This document shows positions 23,757 to 33,200 of a stretch of DNA of 34,157 nucleotides, piece after piece. The stretch's first letter is position 1; the number at the start of each line of letters is the position of its first letter. The translations under genes and the position numbers were made by a program. A model generated the notes under the pieces. It saw only the letters and a list, made by a program, of their open reading frames with translations, made no database searches and was not told the DNA's origin. Origin of the DNA: Gemmatimonadota bacterium (lineage in GTDB: Bacteria > Gemmatimonadota > Gemmatimonadetes > Longimicrobiales > Longimicrobiaceae); contig JAQBQD010000015.1 of assembly GCA_028287185.1 (NCBI GenBank), forward strand, positions 1 through 34,157, read 5' to 3'.

Positions 23757-23786
23757 AAGATAGCTTTCGCGCGCACAGGATACCAA
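23757..23786 (-). promoter_or_regulatory. Promoter candidate for the MFS-LuxR unit
   Basis: On the minus strand TTGGTA (23786-23781), 18 bases and TATCTT (23762-23757), with about 190 bases of leader. The intergenic stretch 23560-23886 (327 bases) holds nothing else that I can identify. Confidence 0.35.
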
Positions 23787-23886
23787 GCCCGCCGTCCGCG
23801 CAGCCCTCGCTTCGAGCGGATCGCTCCGACGGACGACGGCTCGCGTTCCGCGCCACCACGCCCGCGACGACAGGCGAAACCATCCG

Positions 23887-25551
23887 ATGACAAGAATCCT
23901 TCCCGCGTCCGCGGCCCTGCTCTGCGCCGCCGCCGTCCTCGCGTCCGCTCCGCTGGCCGCGCAGACGGCTCCGCCGGCTCCGGCATCTCCGCCGGCCGCC
24001 TCGGCGAGCCCCACGCCGGCTCCGGCCGCACCGCCGGTCCGCCCCACGCTGGTGGTGCTCATCACCGTGGACCAGATGCGGCCCGACTACCTGGACCGCT
24101 GGGCCGGGCAGCTCACCGGCGGGCTGGCGCGGCTGCGGCGCGGGGGCGCGGTGTTCACGCAGGCGTACCAGGACCACGCCATCACCGAGACGGCGCCGGG
24201 GCACGCCACCACGCTGTCCGGCCGCTATCCCGTGCACACCGGCATCGTGCAGAACAGCGCCGGCGTGCTGGACCCGCAGAGCCCCGTGGTCGCGGGCATC
24301 GCGGACCCGGCGTCGCCCTTCCGTTTCCGCGGCAGTGCGCTGATCGACTGGATGCGTACGGCCGACCCGCGCAGCCGCGCGCTCTCCGTCTCTCGCAAGG
24401 ACCGCGGCGCCATCCTGCCGCTGGGGCGCGCGCACCAGAGCGTGTTCTGGTACGCCCTCGACGGGCGCTTCACCACCAGCCGCTACTACGCGGACACGCT
24501 GCCGGCGTGGGTGCAGCGCTTCAACGCGCGCCAGGTGCCGCGCTCCATGGCGGGCCGCGCCTGGACGCCGCTGCTGCCCGACAGCGCCTACGCCGAGCGG
24601 GACACGGTGGAGATCGAGAACGGCCAGCCGTATGTGGCCGGCGTGCACGAAGTAGCGTTCCCCCACCGGCTCCCGGCGGACCCCGACACGGCCGCGAAGT
24701 ACTTCACCCAGTTCCCGTGGATGGACCAGCTCACGCTGGACGCCGCCTGGACGGGGCTGGGCGAGATGCGCCTGGGCGCCGGGCCGCAGACGGACCTGCT
24801 GGCCGTGTCGCTCAGCACCACCGACGCCGTGGGCCACCGGTACGGCCCCGACTCGCGCGAGATGCACGACCAGATCCTTCGCCTGGACCGCATGCTGGGC
24901 GCCTTCCTGGACTCGCTCTACACCGTCCGCGACTCGTCACGCGTGCTGATCGCGCTCACGGCCGACCACGGGATGTCGTCGTACCCCGAGGTGCGCCCCG
25001 GCGGCGCCGCGGCCGCCGCCTACCACGTGCACGCCGATTCCGCGGTGGCCGACTACATGGCGCACCTGGCGGAGGCCGGTGTGGACACCTCGGGCTTCGC
25101 GTGGAGCGACGGCCTGGTGACGGTGCGTCCTGACGCCTTCGCCGGCGCGTCCGTCTCGGCCGACACGGCCATCGCTGGGTTCGCGCGAATGATCCGGGAG
25201 GTGCCGGGCGTGCTGCGGGCCGACCGCATGCGCGACCTGCGCGCGCGGGGCGACACGGCGGACTACGTCTCGCGCCGCTGGCTGCACATGGTGCCGGCGG
25301 ACGTGCCCATCGAGCTGGTGGTGACGCTGCAGCCCGGCCACGAGTGGGGCGACCCGCGCTGGGCCGAGCACGGCTCCGTGCACGACGAGGACGCGCACGT
25401 GCCCCTGGTCTTCTACGGCGCCGGCGTGCGCCCCGGCCGCTACGGCCACGTGGCCCGCGTGGTGGACCTGGCCCCCACCCTCGCCCGGATTCTGGGCGTC
25501 GCCCCCACCGAGCCGCTGGACGGCCACGTGCTGGTGGAAGCCGTCCGGTAG
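23887..25551 (+). CDS. PafA-like alkaline phosphatase (secreted)
   Basis: 554 aa. A signal peptide (about residues 1-25, cleavage near APLAAQ) is followed by a Pro/Ala-rich linker to about residue 50. Catalytic features of the PafA/NPP branch: metal Asp62 (TVDQMRPDY), nucleophile Thr102 (ETAPGHAT), Asn123 (GIVQN), the K171-D-R173 pair (SRKDRGAI) typical of phosphate monoesterases, the STTDAVGHRYGP and TADHGM metal motifs, and a last metal His in GSVHDEDAHVPL. It should release phosphate from organic esters in the periplasm. Start ATG 23887 is followed by two Arg/Thr codons and the hydrophobic core, as expected. It is alone on its strand with terminator hairpins downstream. Confidence 0.9.
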   Translation: MTRILPASAALLCAAAVLASAPLAAQTAPPAPASPPAASASPTPAPAAPPVRPTLVVLITVDQMRPDYLDRWAGQLTGGLARLRRGGAVFTQAYQDHAITETAPGHATTLSGRYPVHTGIVQNSAGVLDPQSPVVAGIADPASPFRFRGSALIDWMRTADPRSRALSVSRKDRGAILPLGRAHQSVFWYALDGRFTTSRYYADTLPAWVQRFNARQVPRSMAGRAWTPLLPDSAYAERDTVEIENGQPYVAGVHEVAFPHRLPADPDTAAKYFTQFPWMDQLTLDAAWTGLGEMRLGAGPQTDLLAVSLSTTDAVGHRYGPDSREMHDQILRLDRMLGAFLDSLYTVRDSSRVLIALTADHGMSSYPEVRPGGAAAAAYHVHADSAVADYMAHLAEAGVDTSGFAWSDGLVTVRPDAFAGASVSADTAIAGFARMIREVPGVLRADRMRDLRARGDTADYVSRRWLHMVPADVPIELVVTLQPGHEWGDPRWAEHGSVHDEDAHVPLVFYGAGVRPGRYGHVARVVDLAPTLARILGVAPTEPLDGHVLVEAVR

Positions 25552-25570
25552 CCGTCGCATCCCCCCGTTC

Positions 25571-25590
25571 CGACGGTCGGCAGACCGTCG
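25571..25590 (+). terminator. Hairpin just after the phosphatase gene
   Basis: CGACGGTC (25571-25578) pairs with GACCGTCG (25583-25590) around GGCA, 20 bases after the stop; the first of two hairpins in this gap. Confidence 0.5.
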
Positions 25591-25680
25591 ATCGAACGAC
25601 GTTGGATGTCGATGTTGATGCTTGGCGATGGTTTGGTCGATGGCGATCGTCGATGATCGGCGGTCGATGGTCGGGCGATG

Positions 25681-25716
25681 GACGTGGGGCGGTGGAGCGA
25701 TCCGCCGCCCCACGTC
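25681..25716 (+). terminator. Long hairpin with GCGA tetraloop, probable terminator
   Basis: A 16-bp stem (25681-25696 with 25701-25716, one G-U) closed by a GCGA tetraloop of the stable GNRA type, 130 bases past the phosphatase stop and 82 before the next gene. Between the two hairpins lies a stretch rich in GATCG/TCGAT words. Confidence 0.7.
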
Positions 25717-25798
25717 CGTTCGGCTGACCGACGGAAGGCCGCGGACTTGCGGGCGCGCGGCGGCGGCGCGGAGATCCACATCAACCGAACGGCGGGTC

Positions 25799-26608
25799 AT
25801 GGAAACCAGGCGGCTGGGCGGGAGCGGGCTGACGGTGCCGGTGGTGGGGATGGGCACGTGGCGCACCTTCGACGTGCGCGGCGCTACGGCGGAGGCGGAT
25901 GCCGCGCGGGTGGTGGATGCGGCGCTGGAGTCGGGCGCCGCGTTCCTCGACAGCTCGCCGATGTACGGGCAGGCGGAGCGCGTGCTCGGCGCCACGCTCC
26001 AGGGCCGCCGGGAGCGCGCGCTGGTCGCGACGAAGCTGTGGACGACCGACGATGCCGACGCACGGGCCCAGGCGGAGCGCGCGCTGGCGTGGTTCGGCGG
26101 CCGCGTGGAGCTGTATCAGGTGCACAACCTGCTCGCCTGGCCGCGGCGCCTGTCGCTGCTGGAGGCGCTGCGCGACGAGGGCAGGGTGGATGCGCTGGGG
26201 GCCACGCACTACCGCGCCGACGCCTTCCCCGAGTTGCGCCGGGTGATGGAATCCGGCCGCATCACCGCCGTCCAGGTCCCCTACAACCCGCACGAGCGCG
26301 AGGTGGAGCACACCATCCTGCCGCTCGCCGCGGAGCTGGACATCGGCGTGGTGGTGATGCGCCCCTTCGGGGAGGGCGACCTGCTGCGCCGCGCGCCGGG
26401 CGACACGGAGCTGGAGCCCTTCCACGCGTTCGGCGTGCGCACGTGGCCGCAGGTGCTGCTCAAGTGGATCCTGAGCGATCCGCGCTGCCACGTCGCCATT
26501 CCCGCCACCAGCAGGCCGGCGCACATGGCCGCCAACGCCGCGGCGGGCGAGGGCCCGTGGTTCGGCGCGGACGAACGCTCGCGGGTGGTGCGGCTGGCCT
26601 CGGCCTGA
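25799..26608 (+). CDS. Aldo/keto reductase
   Basis: 269 aa, a short AKR. The catalytic tetrad is intact: D51 and Y56 (FLDSSPMYG), K79 (ATKLW) and H109 (YQVHN). The NADPH-binding C-terminal region has the IPATSRPAHMAAN pattern. It reduces carbonyls or oxidises alcohols with NADP(H) in the cytoplasm; the substrate is unknown. At 269 aa it lacks a long C-terminal loop, as in the smaller bacterial AKRs. ATG 25799 has a GGCGGG just upstream. It begins a likely four-gene transcription unit ending at the terminator 28400-28441. Confidence 0.92.
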   Translation: METRRLGGSGLTVPVVGMGTWRTFDVRGATAEADAARVVDAALESGAAFLDSSPMYGQAERVLGATLQGRRERALVATKLWTTDDADARAQAERALAWFGGRVELYQVHNLLAWPRRLSLLEALRDEGRVDALGATHYRADAFPELRRVMESGRITAVQVPYNPHEREVEHTILPLAAELDIGVVVMRPFGEGDLLRRAPGDTELEPFHAFGVRTWPQVLLKWILSDPRCHVAIPATSRPAHMAANAAAGEGPWFGADERSRVVRLASA

Positions 26609-26672
26609 GTTTGGTGATACCGTTCGCCCCCGACCGGCAGGCAGACCTTCCCACGGCTGGAGCAGGGTTCCG

Positions 26673-27554
26673 ATGGAGATGATCCACCCCGGCGGCTACT
26701 TTCCCGCCGGCCGGCCGACACCGGCGGCGGCGGCGGTCGCCGCCATCCACGCAGCGGGCGGCTCCGGCGTGGAGGGCTGGTTTCCGGACGGCGCCGACGC
26801 GCTTCCGCCGCACGTCGCGGCCGCGCTGGCACTTGCGGCCGGTGCGCGCGCGCGCATGGCGTGGAGCGAGGCTGCGGAATACCTCGACGGCGTTTCGATG
26901 CTGGCGCCGCAGATCTCCAGCACTGCGCTGAAGGCGGCCGTGGCCAACGAGGTGGCGTGCATCGCCCTTCTCCGCGGCGACGCGTGCGAGCCGGCGGACA
27001 CGGAGGACGTGCTGGCCGACGGCGCCCCGCCCGTGGAGCACGGCCGCACGTTGCTCAACGCCGGCGTCGCCGCCGGCCTCGCAGGCGATGCGGGCGCGGC
27101 GCTGGATCGCTTCACGGAGGCCGAGCGCATTCTCGCGGACGCGGGTGACGAGCACGGGCTGGTGCTCGCCGGTGCCAACCGCGCGTGGGCGCTGGTGCAG
27201 GCGCAGGAGCTGGCGGCGGCGTGGCGTTCGGCCGCCGATGCGCTCAAGCGCGCGCGGCGGGCGAAGGACGAGCACGGCACCGCGGTGGGGCTGATGGCGA
27301 CGGCGCTGGTGGACCTGGCGCGTGGATCGGCCAACGGCGCCCGTCAGCGCTTCGGCGAGGCCCAGCGCGGCTTTTCGCGCACCGGTGACGTGCTGCGGCA
27401 GGTGCAGTGCTGCCACGCGCTGGGCGAGATCGCGTACGACGGGAACGACGCCATCCGCGCCGGCGCGCTGTACCGCGACGGCCTGGCGCTCGCCCGCCCC
27501 GCCGGCGCGCAGGACGCCATCGAGCGCCTGACGCTGCTGTTCGAGCATCGATAG
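26673..27554 (+). CDS. TPR-like helical-repeat protein
   Basis: 293 aa. From about residue 120 the sequence shows helix-pair repeats with the Ala/Gly/Leu spacing of tetratricopeptides, e.g. NAGVAAGLAGDAGAALDRFTEAERIL, ANRAWALVQAQELAAAWRSAADAL, and CHALGEIAYDGNDAIRAGALYRDGL. The first 60 residues are a Pro/Gly/Ala-rich stretch. TPR-like folds bind partner proteins; no enzyme motif is visible. It has AGGG 6 bases before ATG 26673, 64 bases after the aldo/keto reductase gene. Function unknown. Confidence 0.75.
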   Translation: MEMIHPGGYFPAGRPTPAAAAVAAIHAAGGSGVEGWFPDGADALPPHVAAALALAAGARARMAWSEAAEYLDGVSMLAPQISSTALKAAVANEVACIALLRGDACEPADTEDVLADGAPPVEHGRTLLNAGVAAGLAGDAGAALDRFTEAERILADAGDEHGLVLAGANRAWALVQAQELAAAWRSAADALKRARRAKDEHGTAVGLMATALVDLARGSANGARQRFGEAQRGFSRTGDVLRQVQCCHALGEIAYDGNDAIRAGALYRDGLALARPAGAQDAIERLTLLFEHR

Positions 27555-27616
27555 CTGGAACGCGGGCCGGCCACCGTCTCCCGAACGACCCCATCGGAGC
27601 ACGCACGACGACGCAC

Positions 27617-27781
27617 GTGGAGGTTTCCGCCGACCTTCCCGACGAGCGGCGGGCGAAAGCCGAGGCCGCCGCGGCGGCAGGAATCTCGCTGGAAGTGCTC
27701 GTCGTCCAGGCGATCCGCGAACCGCTGCGGACGCATGGAGTGGACGGCGGCGGATCGTCCGCGGGCACCGACCAACCCTGA
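27617..27781 (+). CDS. Small RHH-like protein (54 aa)
   Basis: A short frame from GTG 27617 to TGA 27781. The product MEVSADLPDERRAKAEAA, followed by GISLEVLVVQAIREPLRTHG, has a strand-helix-helix look like ribbon-helix-helix antitoxin or repressor proteins. No toxin partner lies next to it. It lies 62 bases after the TPR gene and 17 before the FMN reductase gene, on the same strand. Codon third positions are GC-rich as in its neighbours. There is no good ribosome site, so it may be read by coupling or not at all. Confidence 0.45.
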   Translation: MEVSADLPDERRAKAEAAAAAGISLEVLVVQAIREPLRTHGVDGGGSSAGTDQP

Positions 27782-27798
27782 CGGAGCACGGAGCCTCG

Positions 27799-28383
27799 AT
27801 GGAGCCAAGCACGTCCGCACCCCTGCGCGTCTGCGGCCTGGTGGGAAGCCTGCGCAAAGGCTCGCTCAACCGCGGGCTGATGGCGGCCGCGCAGGAGATC
27901 GCGCCCGAGGTGGGAATGCAGGTCACCGTGTTCGACCGCCTGCGCGAGATCCCGCCCTACGACGCGGACGTGGACGCCGCCGGCGACCCGGAGCCCGTGA
28001 CCGCGCTGAAGGCCGCCATCCGCGAGGCGGACGCGCTGCTCATCGCCACGCCCGAGTACAACTACAGCGTGCCCGGCTTCCTGAAGAACGCCATCGACTG
28101 GGCGTCGCGGCCGCCGCCGTCGTCGCCGCTGCGGGGCAAGCCGGCCGCCATCATGGGCGCCAGCGGCGGCATGAGCGGCACCACCCGCGCGCAGTACCAT
28201 CTGCGCCAGATGTTCGTCTTCACGCAGACACACGCGCTGCTGCAGCCCGAGGTCCTCATCCCCAGCGCCGCCGCCCGCTTCGACGCCGAACTGCGCCTGA
28301 CCGACGAGTCCACCCGCGACCTGATCCACAAGCAGCTCACCGCCCTCGCCGCGTGGACGCGCAAGCTCTCGGCGACGGGATGA
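27799..28383 (+). CDS. NADPH-dependent FMN reductase
   Basis: 194 aa, the flavodoxin-like fold of the YieF/ChrR/SsuE group. The FMN phosphate loop is GSLRKGSLNR (residues 16-25), followed by LLIATPEYNYSVPGFLKNAIDWASRP, the family signature, and GASGGMSGTTRAQYHLRQ. It reduces FMN with NAD(P)H, or quinones and metals such as chromate. It might supply FMNH2 to the LLM monooxygenase 9 kb away; that is only a possibility. A GGAG stands 8 bases before ATG 27799. A strong terminator follows the gene. Confidence 0.93.
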   Translation: MEPSTSAPLRVCGLVGSLRKGSLNRGLMAAAQEIAPEVGMQVTVFDRLREIPPYDADVDAAGDPEPVTALKAAIREADALLIATPEYNYSVPGFLKNAIDWASRPPPSSPLRGKPAAIMGASGGMSGTTRAQYHLRQMFVFTQTHALLQPEVLIPSAAARFDAELRLTDESTRDLIHKQLTALAAWTRKLSATG

Positions 28384-28399
28384 TCGATTCGCGGTGAAC

Positions 28400-28441
28400 G
28401 AGAAGAGGCCGGCAACCCGAGCGGGGTGCCGGCCTCTTCTC
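28400..28441. terminator. Terminator between FMN reductase and the decayed TA locus
   Basis: A perfect 15-bp stem (28400-28414 with 28427-28441) with a 12-base loop. The genes are convergent, so it serves both strands. Confidence 0.8.
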
Positions 28442-28488
28442 ATTGATCGAGGTCTTCCGTCACTGCCGCGAGGGACGACGACCGGACG

Positions 28489-28825
28489 TTATGACGGTAG
28501 GAGGCGCGCCTGCCACGCCGCGGGGTCGCGCGAGGTGTGCATGCAGGCGGCGACGAGCACATCCGCGCCTCGGATCAGAACGCGGGGCTCACCCAGAGAA
28601 CGCTCGATCTCCGCAATCGCTTCATCCAGCGGGATCGCTGCCCCGGGATTCTTCCGATATGCCTCGACCCGACGCAGGATTTCTCGCCGTTGTGCCTCGC
28701 TCACGGGAAGCCGGTCGGGCCGGTCGGTTGCCTCGGCAGCCACGCTGTCCCACAGATCCTCGAAGGAGCTGGATCCGTTGAGCAACGAGAAGGTGCAGCA
28801 GATCGGAAAGCGCGGGAGTTCTCAT
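28489..28825 (-). pseudogene. Frameshifted addiction-module antitoxin fused to a toxin tail
   Basis: Reading from ATG 28825 gives MRTPALSDLLHLLVAQRIQL, the start expected for an Unstab_antitox-type antitoxin. The continuation expected from the family (EDLWDSVAAEATDRP, then LPVSEAQRREILRRVEAYRKNP) is in the next frame: one extra base near 28762-28765 separates them. A 98-codon frame from TTG 28785 holds the second part. After the antitoxin body (up to AEIERSLG) follow about 30 residues, GADVLVAACMHTSRDPAAWQARL, which resemble the C-terminal end of ParE/RelE toxins. The most economical reading is that an antitoxin-toxin pair lost most of the toxin by internal deletion and the antitoxin later shifted frame. 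A sequencing error or programmed shift cannot be excluded. Confidence 0.65.
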
Positions 28826-29096
28826 GCTTGAAAGCGTCCATCGGCGCCCGCCGCTCGCAAGCTCCTCAAGCTGCTGCACCACGGTCGTTTCCACGGAGGC
28901 GCAGGGTGGCTGCGAGGCGACGGAGCTCTCCCCGTCCTGACCTTCAGTTCGGCGGGTGCTCCGGGCGTTCATGGCTTGCTGGACCGAAGCCGATCCGCGG
29001 CACTGCACCTCGCGCAATTTGTTTGCTGGACCTTCCGGTGCGGGGGATGTATCCATGTGGCACCCCATCCACACATCCCACCCCCCGTGAGGCTCC

Positions 29097-29780
29097 ATGT
29101 CGATCCCGTTCCACCGCCGGGGCGTCGCCGTCCTGGCCGCAGCCGGCGTCGTGTTCACCGTCGCCATCCTGGTCCGCGGGCCCCTCGTGGACGTCATGAC
29201 CAACCCGGCCGGCTTCGCGCAGGCCGCCTTCCAGCAGCGCACGCGGCTGGCGTGGGCGGGCGTGCTGGGCGGCGGCGTGCTGGAGGTGCTGGGCCTGGCC
29301 GCCCTGTACGCGGCCATCGCGCGCTACCACGCCGGGTCGCGCTCGGCGCGCGCGGGCTGGGCGCTCTCCACGGCCGGCATCGCGCTGGCGCTCACGCTGT
29401 TCGGGTTCATGGCGATGGCGGCGCCCAAGGTCGCCGGGCTCTACCTGCAGGGCGACCGGCGGGCCATGGAGGTGGTGGTGTCGTTCTTCACCAGCCGCCT
29501 GTCGATGGCCATCCTGGGCGCCATGACGGTGGCGTACGTGCTGGGCTGCCTGCTCACCGCCATCGCGCTCTGGAAGCACACGCCGGCGCCGAAGTGGGCT
29601 GCCGTCGCCTTCGTGCTGCACGCGCCGCTCATCGCCCTGCCCGTTCCTTTCCCGCTGGAGATCGCCGGCTCCGTGCTGCTGCTGGCCGCCGCGCTCGGCT
29701 TCCTGGCCCTGGACGGCCCGCCGCCCGCCGCCTCCCCCGCCCGCCCCGTCGAAGAGCGCGTCCCGGCCGGCGTGGTGTAG
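29097..29780 (+). CDS. Hypothetical DUF4386-like membrane protein
   Basis: 227 aa with six hydrophobic segments (about 9-27, 48-70, 85-107, 134-160, 165-178 and 184-205). The layout, with an N-terminal helix, a loop GPLVDVMTNPAGFAQAAF and a helix pair joined by a polar loop GLYLQGDRRAMEVVVSFF, resembles DUF4386-type proteins; no catalytic residue is evident. A Pro/Ala-rich C-terminal tail follows. ATG 29097 has TGAGG 6 bases upstream. The 271 bases before it (28826-29096) hold no identifiable gene. Confidence 0.8.
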   Translation: MSIPFHRRGVAVLAAAGVVFTVAILVRGPLVDVMTNPAGFAQAAFQQRTRLAWAGVLGGGVLEVLGLAALYAAIARYHAGSRSARAGWALSTAGIALALTLFGFMAMAAPKVAGLYLQGDRRAMEVVVSFFTSRLSMAILGAMTVAYVLGCLLTAIALWKHTPAPKWAAVAFVLHAPLIALPVPFPLEIAGSVLLLAAALGFLALDGPPPAASPARPVEERVPAGVV

Positions 29781-29828
29781 CGTAGCGCCGCGCACGACTC
29801 AAAACGAACCGCGGTTGTTCGATGGATG

Positions 29829-29866
29829 AAGGGCGGTGACGGGCGCACGTGCCCGTCCCCGCCCTT
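29829..29866. terminator. Terminator of the DUF4386-like gene
   Basis: 8-bp and 7-bp stems separated by one T/C mismatch (29829-29844 with 29851-29866) around a 6-base loop, 49 bases after the stop. Confidence 0.75.
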
Positions 29867-30222
29867 CGTTCGCGCTCCTCCGATGACCCGCCTTCGGAGA
29901 TTCCGGCGCGCGATGCCGAGCATGATGGAACGCCGCCGCCGACCCTCTTCTCGAACGGCCGGATTCGTCGCCGCGATCGCCTCGGGAGGGAATCCCGGGC
30001 CTGCGACGACGTATCCGCCCCCACCTTCGTGGGGCTCGCTCCGCACGGGCACCGGCATCCGCGCGTACGGGCCCGCATCCGCGCATCCGATGACGCCGTC
30101 CTTGTCCCGGTGCGCCGGAAGCAAACCGCCGCCGGATCTGAGCCGGCGCGGCGTTCCCCTCCCCCGGTTCCGACCGACGCCCGCATCGCTGCCGAAGGCG
30201 GACGCCGCGGATCGACGAGCCG
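29867..30222. other. Intergenic region downstream of dnaE2, no gene seen
   Basis: 356 bases between the convergent DUF4386-like and dnaE2 genes. Frames on both strands are Arg/Pro-rich and unconvincing. One CGATCG hexamer occurs. No clear terminator was found for dnaE2. Confidence 0.5.
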
Positions 30223-33200
30223 TCAGTGGTAGTCGTGCGACGACACGATCTGGTGGGCGTCCTGGAGCGTGAGAGGAAAGAACTTCTCGGCCTTCACGTT
30301 CACCACGCCGTCCTCCACGCCCAGCTTTCCCCGCACCGCCAGCATGCCGTGGCCGTTGATGCGCTCGCGCTGCTCGGCGTACACCTGCGGCGTCACGATC
30401 ACGTCCAGGCGCCCCGTCTCGTCCTCCAGCCCCACGAACACGAAGCCCTTGGCCGTGCCCGGCCGCTGGCGCACGATGACCACGCCCGCCGCCGTCACCC
30501 GCTCGCCCCCACGGCGCCCGGGGGTGCGCAGCGACTCCACCGTCTCCACCCCCAGCGTGCCCAGCCACGCCCGCAGGTGGCGCATGGGGTGGCCCTCCAG
30601 GTCGAAGCCCGTGGTGCGGTGGTCCTGCAGCGTGCGCGCGGCAGCGTCCGCCTCGGGCAGCTCGGCCGTGGACGGGTGGGCGGGCGCCAGGGGGCCGCCG
30701 CTGCCGCGGGAGCGCAGCTCGCCCAGCACCGTCCACAGCGCCCGGCGGGGGCCCCCTTCCACCAGCGAGCGGAAGGCGCCCGCCGCCGCCAGCGCGCGCA
30801 GGCCGGGCTCGCCCACGCCGGCGCGCTCCACCACCTCGCCCACGGAGGCGAACGGCCCCTCCGCCAACGCCGCCTTCAACCGCGCTCCCGCCTTGTGCCC
30901 CAGCCCCCGCACGTAGCGCAGCCCCGCGCGCACGGCGGGCTCGGGGACGTCGTCGCGCGCTTCCAGGGTGCAGTCCCAGGCGCTCTTCGCCAGGTCGATG
31001 GGGCGCACCGCCACGCCGTGCGCCTTCGCGTCGTGCACCAGGGTGGAGACGGGATAGAAGCCCATGGGCTGGGCGTTCAGGCTGGCGCACAGGTACTCGG
31101 CGGGGTGGTACAGGCGCAGCCAGGCGCTGGCGTAGGCCAGCAGCGCGAACGAGATGGCGTGCGACTCGGGAAAGGTGTAGCTGGCGCAGGCCTCCAGCCA
31201 TCCCAGCACCTTCTCGGCCGCCTCGCCCTGCACCCCGCGGCGGGCCATCCCTTCGCGGATGGTGTCGGTGGCGCGGCGCATCTCGGCGCTGCCCCGCTTG
31301 CGGCTCATGGCGCGGCGCAGGCGGTCGGCCTCGCCCGGCGTGCACCCGCTCACCACGATGGCGCAGCGCATGAGCTGCTCCTGGAAGAGCGCCAGGCCGT
31401 GGGTGCGCTTCAGCACGGGCTCCAGGTCGGGATGGGGATACTCGGTGGGTACCAGGCCGCGGCGCCGGGCCAGCATCTCGCGCACCTGCCCGCCCAGCAT
31501 GGGCCCGGGGCGGATGGCGCCCACCGAGATGACGATGTCGTAGAAGCAGGTGGGCTTGAGCCGCGGCAGGAAGTTGGCCTGCGCGCGGCTCTCGATCTGG
31601 AAGAGGCCCACCGTGTCCGCCGCCGTCACCTGCGCGAAGACGCGCGGGTCGTCCAGCGGCAGCGTGCCCAGGTCGATCTCGCGTCCCCACCAGCCGCCCG
31701 CCAGCTCCACGCACTGGCCCAGCAGGCGCAGCATCCCCAGCCCCAGCAGGTCGAACTTGGGCAGCCCCGCGTCGGCGCAGTCGTCCTTGTCCCACTGGAT
31801 GACGGTGCGGCCGGGCATGGAGGCCGTCTCCACCGGCACCCGCTCGCCCAGCGGCCCCGTGGACAGCACGAAGCCGCCGCTGTGGATGCCGCGGTGGCGC
31901 GGCAGGCCGTCCAGCCCGCGCACCAGGCGCACCAGGGCACGGGCGCGGGGCTCGGCCGGGTCCAGCCCCACGGCCGCCAGCGCCTTGCCGTCCGCCATCT
32001 CCAGCCAGTCCGCCGCCGTCTCGGCCCGCGCGTACCCGTCCAGCCGCTTGGCGAGGAAGTCCGCCGACTCCACCGGCATCCCCAGGCCCCGCATGGCGTC
32101 GCGCACGGCGCTGCGGCCGCGGTACTCCACGTGGGTGCACACCATGGCCGCGTGCTCGCGCCCGTGGCGCTCGTACACGTACTGGATCACCCGCTCGCGC
32201 GCCTCGTGCGCCGCGAAGTCCACGTCGATGTCCGGCGGCTCGGGCCGCTCGTCCGAGACGAAGCGCTCGAAGAGCAGGTCGTTCGCCACGGGGTCCACCG
32301 CCGTCACCCGCAGCGCGTAGCACACCAGCGAGTTGGCCGCCGACCCGCGCCCCTGGCACATCACCCCGCTCTCGCGCGCGAAGCGGCAGATGTCCCACAC
32401 CACCAGGAAGTGGTCCGCCAGCCCCAGCCGCGCGACCGTCGCCAGCTCGTGCTCGAGCTGCGCCCGGTGCTTCGGCGAGGCGCCCGGCAGCCGCTCCGCC
32501 AGCCCGCGCTCGGCCAGGTGGCGCAGGAAGGCGTCCGCGTCGGGCCAGCCGGCGGGCACGGGGTAGCGGGGCCCCAGCGGGGGCAGGCCGGCCAGGCGGA
32601 AGCCGGCGCAGCGCTCCGCCACCTCCAGCGTGCGGCGCACCCCCTCGGGCGCGGTGCTCCAGCGCCGCGCCATCTCCTCCGGCGGCTGCAGGCACCACTC
32701 GGCCGAGGGGCGCAGCCAGCCGCGGCGGTGCGCCTCGTCCAGCGTGGCCTTGCGCCGGTTGCACACCAGCAGGTCGTGCACGGCGCGGCCGGCGGGCTCG
32801 GCGTAGTGCACGTCGTGCGTCACCACCCAGGGGATGCCCGCCTCGCGCGCCAGCCCCAGCAGGTCGGCGCAGGTGGACGCCTCGCCGTGGGTGCGGTGGT
32901 CCCACAGCTCCAGGTGGAAGCGGTCGCCGAACGCCTCCCGCAGCAGCCCCGCCGTCTCGCGCGCCTCGGCCACGCGCCCCTGGCGCAGCAGCCGGGGGAT
33001 GCGGCCGCGCGGGCACCCCGAAAGGGCGAACAGACCCTGGGCGCGCTCCATCACCCTTGACAGCGGCACCGCGGGCCTCCCGCGGGGGGCGCCGGAACGC
33101 CCCTGCGTGACCAGGGAACATAGGTTCCGCCAGCCGTCCGAGTTTTCCACAATGAGGGTGAGGTGCGAGCCGTCCGAAAGGGTAAGCTCCGCGCCGAGAA

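Noticed and set aside
27617..27781. Toxin-antitoxin pair involving the RHH-like protein
   Set aside because: Neighbours are a TPR-like protein and an FMN reductase; neither looks like a toxin.
29883..30272. Plus-strand frame overlapping the dnaE2 3' end
   Set aside because: Arg/Pro/Ser-rich, no ribosome site, and it runs into dnaE2 antisense.
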